This document shows positions 45,049 through 57,600 of a stretch of DNA of 64,000 nt, piece after piece. Position numbers and translations under genes: made by a program. The notes beneath the pieces were generated by a model. It was not told the origin of the DNA. It made no database searches and saw nothing but the letters and a program-made list of their open reading frames with translations. Each line of letters starts with the position of its first letter. Positions within the stretch are counted from its first letter, which is position 1. This stretch comes from Drosophila persimilis (lineage: Eukaryota > Arthropoda > Insecta > Diptera > Drosophilidae): contig NW_020825289.1 of NCBI RefSeq assembly GCF_003286085.1, forward strand, positions 15,004,001 through 15,068,000, written 5' to 3'.

Positions 45049-47207
45049 ATGAGTTTGTACAACTTTAAGAAGATAATGGTGGTTCCGCCAGCCAAGGTAA
45101 GTGAGGATGCAGCCTTCTTTTGTTGTTATGTCCAGCGCAGCACCCCCGTGGGATGCGACCTAACCTCACCGAATGTGTTTACAAATGCGCAACAAGTAAA
45201 TAATGGTATAATGTTCCCCATTTAGGACTTTATCGACATTATGCTGTCGAAGACACAGCGCAAGACGCCCACTGTGGTCCATAAGGGCTACAAAATCTCG
45301 AGGATTCGAGCGTTTTATACGCGGAAGGTGAAGTACACGCAACAGAATTTCCATGACCGTCTGTCGCAGATCATACAGGACTTCCCCAAGCTGGACGATG
45401 TGCATCCCTTCTATGCGGATCTGATGAACGTTCTGTACGACAAGGACCATTACAAACTGGCTTTGGGCCAGCTCAACACAGCCAGGCATTTGGTTGACAC
45501 GTAAGTACCATATTAAGTCCCCGTTCTAATGGAACTCATTATAACATTGCATGAAACTTCCTCCTTAGCGTGGCCAAGGACTATGTGCGTCTGCTGAAGT
45601 ACGGCGACTCGCTGTATCGCTGCAAGCAGCTGAAGAAGGCTGCTCTTGGTCGCATGGCCACCATTCTGAAGCGTCAGGCGTCCAACCTCCAGTACCTGGA
45701 GCAGGTCCGTCAGCATTTGTCGCGTATGCCCACGATTGATCCCTACTCGCGGACGATCATCATCTGCGGCTTCCCCAACGTGGGCAAGTCCTCGTTCATC
45801 AACAAGATCACACGCGCCGACGTCGAGGTGCAGCCGTATGCGTTCACCACCAAGTCCCTGTACGTGGGCCACACAGACTACAAATACCTGCGCTGGCAGG
45901 TGATCGACACGCCCGGAATTCTGGACCATCCGCTCGAGGAGCGTAACGTCATCGAGATGCAGGCCATTACGGCGCTAGCCCATTTGAGGGCCTGTGTGCT
46001 GTACTTCATGGACATTTCGGAACAGTGCGGACACTCGCTGGAGGAGCAGGTGGCGCTGTTCGAAAGCATCAAGCCCTTGTTCACCAACAAGCCCTTGATT
46101 CTGGCCATTAATAAGGTCGACATTCTGATGCCAGAGGATCTGCCCAAGGAGCGGCAGGAGATAATCACAAAGCTGCAGGAAGACAAGAACGTTCCGGTCA
46201 TACTGATGTCCACTGTCCAAGAGACGGGCGTCATGGAGGTCAAGACCGAGGCCTGCGAGCGTCTACTATCCTATCGTGTGGACCAGAAGATGCGCACCAA
46301 GAAGGTGGACAACATTCTCAATCGCCTGCACGTGGCCATGCCTGCGCCGCGCGACGAGAAGGTGCGAGCTCCCTGCATTCCCGAGCAGGCTCTGACCCGC
46401 CTTGAAAAGAACGCCGAGAAGGCGGAGCGCAAGCGTAAGCTGGAGAAGGAGATCGAAGAGGAGATGGGCGACGACTACACGCTCGACCTGAAGAAGAACT
46501 ACAGCGAGATCCCCGAGGAGGAGCGCTACGATGTGATACCCGAGTTCTGGCAGGGTCGCAACATTGCCGACTACATCGATCCCGACATCTTCGAGAAGCT
46601 GGAGGAACTGGAGCGCGAGGAGGGCTTACGGGAGGAGAGCGGCATCTACGCCGTACCAGACATGTCCATGGACGAGACCCTCAAGGAGATCCGCGAAATG
46701 GCCAAGCAGATCCGCGGCAAGCGTTTCGAGCTGCGCGACGAGAAGCGTCTCACTGCCAGAAAGAACAAGCCGATCATCCCACGCAACAAGCAGCCCAAGG
46801 TTCGTGACCGTTCCGTCAACAAACTGGTGCAGACCATGGAGGGCCTGGGCGTGGACATGTCCGGCAGCAAGACAGCCAACTTTACCAAATCTGTGGTGGA
46901 TCTGCGTCGCGGCGTTGTGGCCGTTGGCTCCAAGAAGAACCCCAAGGTGCCGCTGCTCGACAAGGAGGAATCGGCGATTGTCAAATCGACCGGCCTGCCC
47001 CTGAAACGTGCTCCGACGCGCGACACCCTGGGCATCAAGAACCTGGCTATCCGCAAGAAGGCTCAGTTGAAGGCCAGACACGACATTGCCAAGAAGGTCA
47101 CCAAGGGATGGGGACTCAAGGGCGAGGCAGATCGCTTCATTGGCACCAAGAAGCCGCGCCATCTCTTTTCCGGCAAGCGTGGCACGGGCAAGACCGACCG
47201 TCGTTAA
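45049..47207 (+). CDS. Non1: NOG1/GTPBP4, nucleolar GTPase for 60S ribosome assembly
   Basis: Exons 45049-45096, 45226-45500 and 45569-47207 give 653 residues; fly Non1 is about 652. NOG1 is a nucleolar OBG-family GTPase that binds pre-60S particles. After [16 protein letters not shown] the N-terminal helical domain leads to the G domain: G1 GFPNVGKS (175-182), G3 DTPG (221-224), G4 NKVD (289-292). The C-terminal third is highly charged, with the conserved [20 protein letters not shown] and a basic ending [11 protein letters not shown]. It has no truncation and all GTPase motifs are intact. High codon bias fits strong expression. Divergent from ZNF511, and followed 256 bp later by DNAL1 on the same strand. 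Confidence 0.98.
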
Positions 47208-47462
47208 GCGATTATCCCATTGCTGGATGATCCAGCCTGGCGTACAAACTCCTCTTCTGTATAAACTAATGAATGTATCGTAATAATCACGTATCCTTCA
47301 AATACACGATTGTATTTCCCCCAACACTTCATTGAGTAAATTTTGTAGGGTATGTGGAAACCTTTCTCGTTTCCCCTGGCAACTAAATAGATTGTTTATT
47401 TGCCAAAATTTCCTATTCCACTCGGTGGAAAAGTGAAAATCTGTAAGGTGTAGGATCAAACC

Positions 47463-48141
47463 ATGTCCAAAGCAACAACAATTAAGGAGGCTCTGAAGCG
47501 CTGGGAGGACCGTGAGCAGCAGAATTCCCTCACCGCCAAGGACATTGACTTGCAGTTCCAGTGGCCGCCCATCGAGAAAATGGACGCCACCCTGGGCACC
47601 CTGGTGCAGTGCGAGTGAGATTAGATTGGACATAGGAACTATTGGAATATTACGAAACGTATCTGTTTTCCAGGCGCATTAGCATGTCCACGAATATGAT
47701 TGAGAAGATCTTTGGTTTGTCCGGGATGAAGTGCCTCAAAGTGTTGTCGCTGTCCCGCAATTATATCAAGCAAATATCGGGTCTGGTAGGTGAAACTTGA
47801 ATCTATTACTTATGTATACACATGTACCCTCAACATTCAAGGAAGCCGTGGCCGAGACCCTGGAGGAGCTCTGGCTCAGCTACAATCTGATAGAGAAAAT
47901 CAAGGGTCTCACCACGCTCAAGTGCCTGAAGGTGCTCTATATAAGCAACAATTTGATCAAGGATTGGTCCGAGTTCAATCGCCTGGCCGAAATAGAGTCG
48001 CTGGAGGATCTGGTTGTCGTGGGCAATCCCCTCTCCGAGGGTCTGGACGATCCCTCGTGGCGGGCGGAGTGCATCAAACGACTGCCTACCATACGGAAAC
48101 TGGATGGCGAGCCCGTCGTCAACGAGGAGCCCCAGCTATAA
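47463..48141 (+). CDS. DNAL1: Axonemal dynein light chain 1 (leucine-rich repeat)
   Basis: Exons 47463-47614, 47674-47785 and 47842-48141 give 187 residues; the family has about 190. DNAL1 (LC1) tethers the outer-arm dynein heavy chain to the axonemal microtubule. The start [15 protein letters not shown] is diagnostic. Leucine-rich repeats follow ([64 protein letters not shown]), then the LRR cap [20 protein letters not shown]. Introns are 59 and 56 bp; the second uses an AAG acceptor. From memory this is CG8800, a neighbour of Non1 in D. melanogaster. A poly(A) signal is at 48159-48164. Confidence 0.96.
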
Positions 48142-48158
48142 TGGAATCCGCTTTGGGG

Positions 48159-48164
48159 AATAAA
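48159..48164 (+). terminator. DNAL1 poly(A) signal
   Basis: AATAAA 18 bp after the stop codon. Confidence 0.75.
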
Positions 48165-48782
48165 CTAAACTATTTCTGTCAGTGTCTGTTAATGAAAATG
48201 AATTTTTAACAGGGGAAAAACTGTAGTAGCGCTGCGTCAAATGCCAGAACTCGTTGGTGGTGCGCTGGGCGGCACTGCAGTGTAACTGACCTATTGGCCA
48301 ACTTTTTGGGCCGTCTCTGTTAACGGCAGTGCTCTGTTAGCCGCCAGTTTCAAGGCTGCCCTGTTCTGCTCTTAGCAGCGGCATTCTCCAGTTTCAGCCA
48401 CACGTGGCGGCATTCTTCGGTGTACGGGGCTCAGTCGCAGTCGCAGTCTGGACGCGTTCGCAGCTCCAACGCTGCCAGCTAACGTTAAAGGTTCTTATCT
48501 AGTAGAAGCTCGGTAGAAACGAATCCTATGATATCTGTAGCGGGCAATTAGACGATTGTCGCACGTTGTAATTGCCAATTGCCCTCCAAGAAGCCTCCAA
48601 AAGGAAAGTTGGTCGAATGACACCTCATCCGGTTACGGTGCATAAACGTGATGATGGGCTCCGTGGCAATGTGGATGTTGTATGTTGTATTCGTATTCCC
48701 TGGATAGTCGGCAGAGAGCCCGCCATTACCAAAACTGAGCCAGACCGTTACTGTGCCGTGTCCCTTCCCCTTTGTGTCCCTC

Positions 48783-48804
48783 TGTGTGTGTGTGTGTGTG
48801 TGTG
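48783..48804. repeat. (GT)n microsatellite
   Basis: About 11 GT dinucleotides seen directly. Confidence 0.9.
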
Positions 48805-50138
48805 GGCCTCCATTTTTAGAACACTCCTTGGATCCTTTACCCCAGAGACTGGCTGGAACTCTCGGGCAACATGTGCTTAGGAAGTGCGGCATATTTCCTT
48901 ATAGTTTTTATGGTTTCTTTAAATAAACGCATAAAAAGCAGATCCCCTCTCCCCCCACGCACGCTGCGCGCCATGCATGCGGTTGCCTATAATAACATAA
49001 GCAAACGTTTTGCATATTCCCTCTGTATCTTAGTGTGTATGTGGGTGGGCTGATGTGTGCAAAATCTGAAGTTAGATTTTTACGCTTGGGTGGCGGAAGC
49101 AGGACCCATAAAACGCTCGCCGCACACACCCACGAATAAACTACTACAGGACTACTTAGCAACAAGCTCGTAAACAGTTTGCGGCACACATTCCCAGTGC
49201 CACAACACACACACACATAACCTCATGCGTATGACTGAAAACAGATGCTGATGCTCCCCCCAGTGTGCGGGGGCGGTTGGCTTCAAATATGCAACAGCAT
49301 CATATAAATAAGAGACTTAAGGCTAGCCAGATTGGATAAAGGTTGCTCGTAATGCAGTTGCTGTTAACATTGACCTAATGCCAGAGCGTAACAGAGCACT
49401 GTTAACGCGAACAGCGAGAGAGTGACAATAACAGCAGAGACAAAGGTGAGGTGAGGCATTCCCTGGTCTTTGCGTAACATATTTCTCTCTGTTGGTGCCG
49501 TTTTGCCTGCACAGAGCAGCACAACGGTAACGAAATATGCTACTATCCTGCGAGTGCTGCCTGCGAATGCCTCAGACACCTAGCAGAGACAGACAGTAGT
49601 ACTGGGCGCATAGCATGCTTCTGCTTTCTGCTGGATCTGGCGTGTTCAGTGTTTGGCGAGCTTTCAGACACGACGCAGGCTCCCCCCATAAATTCCACCG
49701 TGAAAAAAGACAACCATGTGTATGTGTTTGAGTGTTTGAGTGTGTGAGTTTGTGTCTGTGTGGCAGAGAGAGAGAGTTCATCAAAGATTCAACAACCTGC
49801 CCGACAACAACAACAAAAAATAGTTGAATAAATATATAAGAAAATCAAAATAAAATAAAAAAGTTTAATCAAAATTCTTAATAAATAGCCTAAAGGTGGA
49901 AAAGCGTATTAAAAATGGCAGCAAAAAGAAGGTGAATATATGAAAAACAATAAAATTTTTGCGATGAAACAATTAACGGCATAAAAATTGACCAAAGCAG
50001 AATAATACTAGTGAAAGGAAAGCAACAGCCATACAGAGCTCCTCTGTCGCCACACCACCGTCTCGGGGTGGAGTATTTTCCGGAGTATTCCCCGAATGTG
50101 CCATGCCACTTTGGCTCGTTTGAAATAGTCCCCGAGTG

Positions 50139-50171
50139 TCCCGTCCCGTCCCGTCCCGTTCTGTCCCGTCC
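50139..50171. repeat. GTCCC pentamer repeat
   Basis: Five to six near-perfect tandem GTCCC units seen directly. Confidence 0.85.
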
Positions 50172-50558
50172 TGACTCTTTCGGAGTATTATGGTAGTACC
50201 CGAAATGTAACCGTAACAGGCACAGCCATGTTTTACTTTGAGCACCGCCATGCAAACGTATGTATGTATTTATTTATATGAGCATGTCTGTACATGGAGT
50301 TTGCGGCTCTTTTTAGCCCCTCTCAGACCGTGTCGTCAGCCCAGACTCAGCCTCTCAGCCGCTCAGCCTCTCTGCTTCATCTTTTTCGTTTTGTTTGCCT
50401 CGAGACATTTATTTGCTCTTTAACGTTTCAGCAGGCCCGTGTTTCGTTCCGGTATTCTTTCAGTCTCTCCTTTTCCTTTACGCACGCTGTTTCGTTCCCT
50501 GTATTCCAGCGGAGGTCCCATCTCCCTAGCACCAGGCACACTGGGGTCGAGCACCAGG

Positions 50559-50583
50559 CTCTGGCTCTGGCTCTGGCTCTGGC
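50559..50583. repeat. GGCTCT hexamer repeat
   Basis: Four tandem GGCTCT units seen directly. Confidence 0.85.
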
Positions 50584-51659
50584 AAGGGGTGTGCTAATAA
50601 TAAGGTATGTCAGCGGCCTCATCTTAAACGAATACACGGTGGCAGCTGCGATTTCAGAGCGATAGAGAGATGCGAGGAAGCTGGCAGCCCAATTATGCTA
50701 CCTTTACCCTATTATGAATATACCTTGGACCTTGGGTTCTGGCATGTCATGCCGCAAAACAGTTAGTCCAACACTCGAAAGTCTCTCATTCTGGCCGCTG
50801 TGTTGCTTTCTGCCAAGTAAAATGCGATGGAGGGAAAATGTAATATAAATTCGCCCACACACACAGAGAAAGAGAGAGTGAGAGTGTCAGAAGGAGAGAG
50901 AAGGATGGTATATATGTACATTCAACAATTTGTTGAGCCCCAATGCCTTTTTTTGGTTTTTTTTTTGCTCCACCCACCACTTGGGGGAGTGCCAGGGATG
51001 CTGAGGCCAACGTCAACAAGTTGAAGCTGTTGCCGCTGCCCATCTCGGCCCTGTTCCTGTGTCTGTGTCTGTATGTGTGAGTGTGTGTTAGAGTCGGGCT
51101 GTGTGAGTGGTGGCGCCCCAAAGTATGTCCGATTTTTGGCAGCTCAGATAAATCATAAGCATAGACGGTCGGACTGTCGCCCGATAAGTACATTTCGATG
51201 TATCTCCAACAACAAAATTGATGCCACTCTCTCAGGGGCTAATTGAAAGATTTACCCCGAAAGGGATCCAACCCTGCAGGACCTCTTCTGGAATTAATCG
51301 GCAACTGAAAGATGGACTTAATTAGAATTAATGCACAATTAATTGTCAGCTACAGCCACCAGTAATCCTGCTACCACAAAACTATAAACAAAATCCAGTA
51401 CGAATGTAGTTTATGCATATATATGGTGCGAATAGGTATACGTGTACAGATATATGTATGTACATGCAGATAAACAAATGTTTGGCCAGAGCATAAGCAC
51501 AGCAGCAGGTCAATTGTTGGTCTTTGAAGTGAAATGTGATTAAGGTGTTTACACAAAGAATCACCTCAGATCGGGGCTAAGTACTACTCGCATTTACTTA
51601 TCGAATACCCACTTGGCCCCAATTTGTCTCTCGAAAGAATGAAAAATAAATTTACCCAC

Positions 51660-51692
51660 CCACACACACACACACATACACACACACACACA
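51660..51692. repeat. (CA)n microsatellite
   Basis: CA run with one TA interruption. Confidence 0.9.
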
Positions 51693-54600
51693 AAATGGAG
51701 CTTAAAAGGAATTAGAAGGATGAAAATAATAAATAAAGGCAATTCCGAATACGGTCGATTTCATTTTCCCATTTTCCCTTTTGTGGGGTGTACCTTCCCC
51801 TTTGTGGAAAAACTTCAATCGGAGTTCTCCCAGTTGCCATTACACGCATTTTTAATTTGCTTATTGAGCAAAGTCAAGCGAGTTTTTCCGGACTCCAGTC
51901 CACTTTAGGCTCCACTTTAAGCCTGTTTGGGACAGGCACTTCGTCTGGGCTAACCATTCATTTAATGCTTGGAGGGAATTCGTGTGGAGAATGACGAAGA
52001 TGGACATGTCATGGGCAGCTTTTGGAATACTCCTTCTGGAGGGCTCCTTTTTTTTTGGGCTTACGGTATCTCTTTCTGGCACATCAATCTCCTCCGCATA
52101 CGAATTCGTGTGTACATCCTAGCTGTTGGTAGTCGAAAAAACCACTTGCCGAGTGACTCGAAGCCAACATGTCGTATGGGTAACTTTCCACCAAAAAACC
52201 AAAAAATACTCGTACAAAAAAGAACTTGAAACTTTTTCCGATGGATTGGATGCTTAAGCTGGTTGGCTCGTTCATTATAAGCTGCTCGTTCTTTGTCCGT
52301 CCGTCTGTTCTTTTTTGCAGGAATTTTCCGGCTTCTCCTGCGTGCTAGGGTGTGTCTGTGAGTGGGTGTGGGTGTGTGCATGTGACATGTCTGACGTCTC
52401 ATTTTCTGCCATATAAACCTGATGATGGTTTCGGTCCAGCACCAGACGGCAGGCGGTGCAAAACGGTGCAGGCGGCGGCATGCCTTAATTTGGCATTAGG
52501 GCGTTACAATGGAAACTCATTTGAAAGTTTTCTTTATGAAAATCTGTGCATAGGCACATCAGCATTTGGGCTTCCAAAATAAATATTTACGTGTGTGTGT
52601 GAATGCTGTGTGTGGTGTGTGTGCGTTTGATTCCGGCTGACGGCTGCTGCTGTTGTTTTGTGGGCCTTGAAGCTGGCGAACGCGCCTGACCGAGCAGCAA
52701 TGCTCCTCAAATGTGGAGACGGTTTTTGTGTGTGGGAATACGGCAGATGTTTAACGGAGCGGCATATACGGAGCGGAATATGTATGTACATACACCCACA
52801 CTGAGGCATGTATTTGGCAACATATTGTTGTGTTGGCAGGATAAATAATACATAAATATGTACATACACATATACATGCGATACAAAAACATATATCGAA
52901 ATAAATCTGTATATGGCACCCGGCTTATGCGAATTTTCTGCTACTCGCGAGGAACTTCTTTCACGCACGAACAAAGGAGGACACCGGACGGACTCCTTAA
53001 TCATCGATATATGTCGCAGCGCAATATATCAGAGGAAAGGGATGTGCCACTGCCACTGACACTGCCTCTACCTCTGCAGCATGCCACAGATTATATGTAG
53101 ATTGAAAATATACAAGTTTCCCATTGATTTGCCAAGCAAGGCTTTGGGCCAAATGAAATATGAACAGCATTCCGGGATCTTGCCCACCTTCGGTCTAGTC
53201 TGGTCTCCCTCTGGCCTTATGCTGATTTTTAAAAAGTGCTTTTAAGCCGACATTGACATTTTCCATTTTCCCAGTGATTTGCAGGCGCATTTCGGCTGCC
53301 TAATTGATGAGAGCCAGTGGATGATGCTGATACCTTATGCAGGTTATGCAGGATATGCAGGCCATACAGGATATCGGTCAATAAATCATGGAGGACTTGC
53401 ATATTAAATGCAAATTGCGGCAGGCCAATAAATCGCATGACCTGCATTGATCTTTGGCGCCCCCCACTGCAGCATTCTCCAGACAACTGCACAAAAAGCC
53501 GGAAAATGAGCGGAAAATTGTGCCACATTAAATTAGCCGACCGACAAGTAGCTCTCGTCCTCGGCTTCGGCTATGGCTACGGCTTCGGCCCTTGTCTTTG
53601 CCAACTATTTTTTTGTGTGTAATTCAATTGGCTCCGAGCAGGCTGGCAGACAAAATGCAATTAGCATTAACGGGGGAAAACCTCTCAAGGCCTCCGTCCC
53701 GCCCCACTTTTGCGGAGAAAGGAAGAGGGAAGGGCGTAAAATGTAGCCGCAATTTAAGCAAATATTTAATCAAACAAAAAGCCACAGCAAACACCCCGAG
53801 AAACGCTTAAATCAACATGAATTTAACTGCAGTTTAAAATGTGTTCGAACTAGAATTTTAATTAAACAAAATCAACAGAAAGGAAAGTGAAATTTCCACA
53901 ATGAAAGTCAAATATGGAAAGAGTGGAGTGGACTAGATATTCATTTCTTGGACTTTTTGAATGGAGTAACATTTCCGGCCATCGAGAAAGGCTATTTCGA
54001 ACAGGTAGAGAGAGGAAGAGTATTTGGATGAATACCAAAAATGAAGAATGAACAAGGAAAAAGAAAACATGGGAGCTTCGCCACTTCTTTGGGGCCTTTA
54101 TCGTGGTCGTAGGACCTTTATGGAATTTATGGAAACTTGTACAATTTTGTGGCAATGGAAAGAGGGATGTTCTTAATTTTTATTTTATTAAATTTAGCAA
54201 AATTTCAATGAGTGGAGAATACCTTAGTATTAAATTCCGTAGGCATGCAAGGAATGCGCTTTTCATAAACTTTGGTCTTCTGAGGGGGCTGGCCTTGTTC
54301 TGAAGTTTTTTGGCCTCCAGCGGAAGTTACCGCAACGCAACACACAATTTAAGGTATGACCCAGTTGCAGGACATTGCCATCCAGGCAGTTTGATGCTTT
54401 CATCTGGGAAGAGCACTCAAGAATTCTCTGACGCGACCGCCAAAGTGCGAAGTGGAACCAGAACCAACCGCAGGAGCGATAGTGGAAATAGGTGTCCGAC
54501 CAGGCTGTCCTTCCCGTCAGGATTCCATGTCATTAGGCATTCATAAAGGCATTCCCTCGTATTCTTTGCGTGTTTGCGGCTTAAAGAGTGCGCTCCAAGT

Positions 54601-57600
54601 GCTCCGTTCGAGTGCCGGACAGCATTCGCTGTTTAGGTAATTGCAGCAAGCACCGAGCACCTGAAATGGCCTCCCCTCCTGCTATGAATATGCATAAAGT
54701 AGTTGCCTCTTTAAAAGTGGATGCTGCTGCTCATTCTCGGCATTCTAAAGGCCAAATACACAGCCAGAGAGAGCGACAGAGTGGCCAACAGAATTCCTCA
54801 CACATATGTACATACCTGCCAACCTGCCGCCGTGTGGCACATATGCGGAGACACAACAGGCCACAAAATGGTGTCCGAGTGTGGGGAGCGGGAGCGGATG
54901 GGTACGTGACGGCAGGTGACATTGACTAACATGCAACATGGGGGACTACATGCACACATGCAGCACAGAGGGGAAGAAGGAGACGCATGCTGGCCAACAA
55001 TTTGTGGCAGTGAAATTTAGCACGAACAATTTAATTTCAATAAAAACGCAGCAGCAGCAACCAGCAACCAGCAACCAGCAGCGATAACATTCACACGACG
55101 CAAGATAAAACAAGTGCTCGTAAAACACACATGTTTGCCTCCCTTTTACTCTCCCTCACTCGCCCTCTCTCCCTACCTCTCTCTCTCTGACTGTGTGCGT
55201 GTATTACATGCATAAATGCAATTTAATTTAATTGCTCAACATTTTGAATGCGGACAGTTTAGTTGGGGATTGCCGTGTTGATTTAGCTGTTGATTTGCCT
55301 TGCCACACGCGCCACACGCTAATCTGCGGCGCGTAATTCAGGATTAAAATAATATTTAAAGGGATTTGCCCATTGTTTTTGACTCTCACACGGGTTTACC
55401 ATTAGTCTTCTTTCATTTCCATTTCTATCTCTTAATAGTCGAAAAATGTCCCATAAGCGAAAGGATACCTTCGTTACCGCGAATGTTAATGTCTGTGGCC
55501 TTAGTAGAGACTATCTTTGGCATCTGCTGTCCCTGCTCCCTTATTAGTGGTCTTCCTTCATCGACAGCTCTCTTCCCTATTCCCTCAATAGTCGTTTAAG
55601 CCATCTCTAGTCAATGCAATTGACTGAAAAACATACATGGCAACGTACAAAACTGGGCAAAGAGGTGTGGAGTGAAATGTCTCTGATGGGAAACGCATGC
55701 TGCAAGGTTGCACCATGTTTGTGTTTGTGTTTGTGTTTGTGTTTCCCCTTTGTGCCAGTGTGTAGTGTGTGTGTGAGTGTGAGTGCTATGCATACGCCCG
55801 AGTTGTTGCTTGAATGTCAGTTTATATCTCAAGGATAAGCGGCACCCTCCCCTGGCTTGGGGTTAGCCAAGGGGTAACCAATGCTCTGACTTTTCCTCAT
55901 TTTGGCCACACACATATGTAGATTACTTGTGTCGCTTTCACACATTACGTACACCATATGTACACATGCATATACAGAGCATGTATGTTCATGCGATTCT
56001 CGCGTGAGATTTGTGGCCCTTGGCATGTGGCTCTCCCTAATAAATGGCCACTTTAAAGTTTAAACAGAGGCAGGCAAGGGCAAGGAGCGGTGGAAAGTGA
56101 AAGCGCGAATATGAAGCACAGAAATTGGATTTTCATTGGGTTCACTTCTGCATTGGCCAGCAATTGGGGCTACCAGACTCTGGACGAAACCCCAATCGAT
56201 ATTTCCCTTTCCTTTCCTTTCCCTTCGATACGCATTTGTGATTGCCTTCGAGCAGAGTTGGCCACAACATCATTAATTTCCACTGAAAAAGTGTCAGATT
56301 CGCTCTCACCTGAAATGCGAATTCCCATTTGTCTTTTTTCACATGTCAACATGTCGTATATTAGAGCGGGGGCCAACATGAATTCAATCAATTGGAAAAC
56401 TGAATTAGGTAATAATTTCCATTGCAAAAGGGATGTCCCTCTTTCGCTGTGTCTCTCATTCTCAAGGAAATATCGAAAAACTACACGGTAGCAACAGTGC
56501 CACTCCCTCTCTCTCTCATTCTCCAATTTACCGACACTTTTCTTTGAACAAGAAACATCTAGAAATGAGGCAAACATCTGTTCAAAATCATAATACCCAT
56601 GCCAAAGGTATACAAATTGTTGGACGAACAAAGAATCGATTAGAATTGTAATTCCCGCAAATGGAATTGCGAAAGGAATTATGAAATTACTAAAAAAAGA
56701 GGGCGAACGTTTGGGAGGCGCAGCCACGGCTGCGTTTTTGGTTTATTCGTATCTCCAGAATTGTGGATGGATTATCAAAGGAGTGTGGATGCGAAATTTC
56801 GTTGCTCTAGCTCCTATAGTCTCTAAAAACTAGGCCACAAGACGGTCGGATGGTCAGTCAGACAAACAGACGTGGCTGGGGTCAGAAAGGCTTCTTTCAC
56901 ATCCACTTTCCCCAAAAATCTCTACACTCTTTTTGAGTGTTAAAGATTAGATATACAATTTATTAGAGCGCAATATCCTGTTCCATCAAGCCAAGAACAA
57001 ATATTTTCCCTTGAATTTTAATGTAAATTCCAATGAACAATAAAATGCCAAACAGCAAATGCGATAAAATTGCAGTCCAGAAATGAATTTAAATTGAATA
57101 ATGCATATTGCTTAGAAAATGCACCAGCTGAGAGTCAGTATCCTTCGGTGTGCTCTCAATTAGTGGCTGGTATTTTATCCCTCGAATGTTAACTGGTAGC
57201 TCGTCCCCAAAACCTGGCCAAAACCTACATGTCTCCACCCCACAATTTGGCCAAAAAAAAAACGAAGAAGAAGATGAAGAAGAATGTTGTTTACTCTCGG
57301 CTGAGTGAATATTTTGTGCGCAGTCAGCAGTCGACAACAAAGTGGGGGGCGTCATCGTCTCCTCCATGGATTCATTTTGGGGTCGTAATGAGCGTCCGTT
57401 AGCAGGAAGACGAGATAAACTTGTTGCAGCGATAAAAAGCCATAAATTTGCGAGTCTCGCGTGGGCATGTGGGTGTGTGGTGTGAGTGTGTCTGTGCCCC
57501 TGTATCTCTGTCTCAGTATCTGTATCGGTGAGAGCGTGTGCGAGCGCTCTAATTAATAGCATAACGGATGGGAAGCCACACACATACATAAGCTTCCCTC

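Larger units (their letters stand above)
48200..50200. other. Possible promoter and long 5' UTR region of an off-window plus-strand gene
   Basis: GC-richer DNA with an initiator-like TCAGTC at 48431-48436, GTTAAC sites at about 48319, 49362 and 49400, GAGA runs and a (GT)n run (48783-48804). At about 49800-49915 comes AT-rich, AAAAT-rich sequence like a fly 5' UTR. It is followed by AAAATGG at 49912 and a GTGAAT donor-like site 17 bp later. Nothing here is proven to be transcribed. Confidence 0.3.

Noticed and set aside
45513..47162. Several long minus-strand frames opposite Non1
   Set aside because: Shadows of a strongly codon-biased gene; no independent family match or splice signals.
56170..56727. 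Minus-strand 185-codon frame in the gene-free region
   Set aside because: AT-rich, no recognised domain, no repeat-element hallmarks; length is compatible with chance in 16 kb of non-coding DNA.
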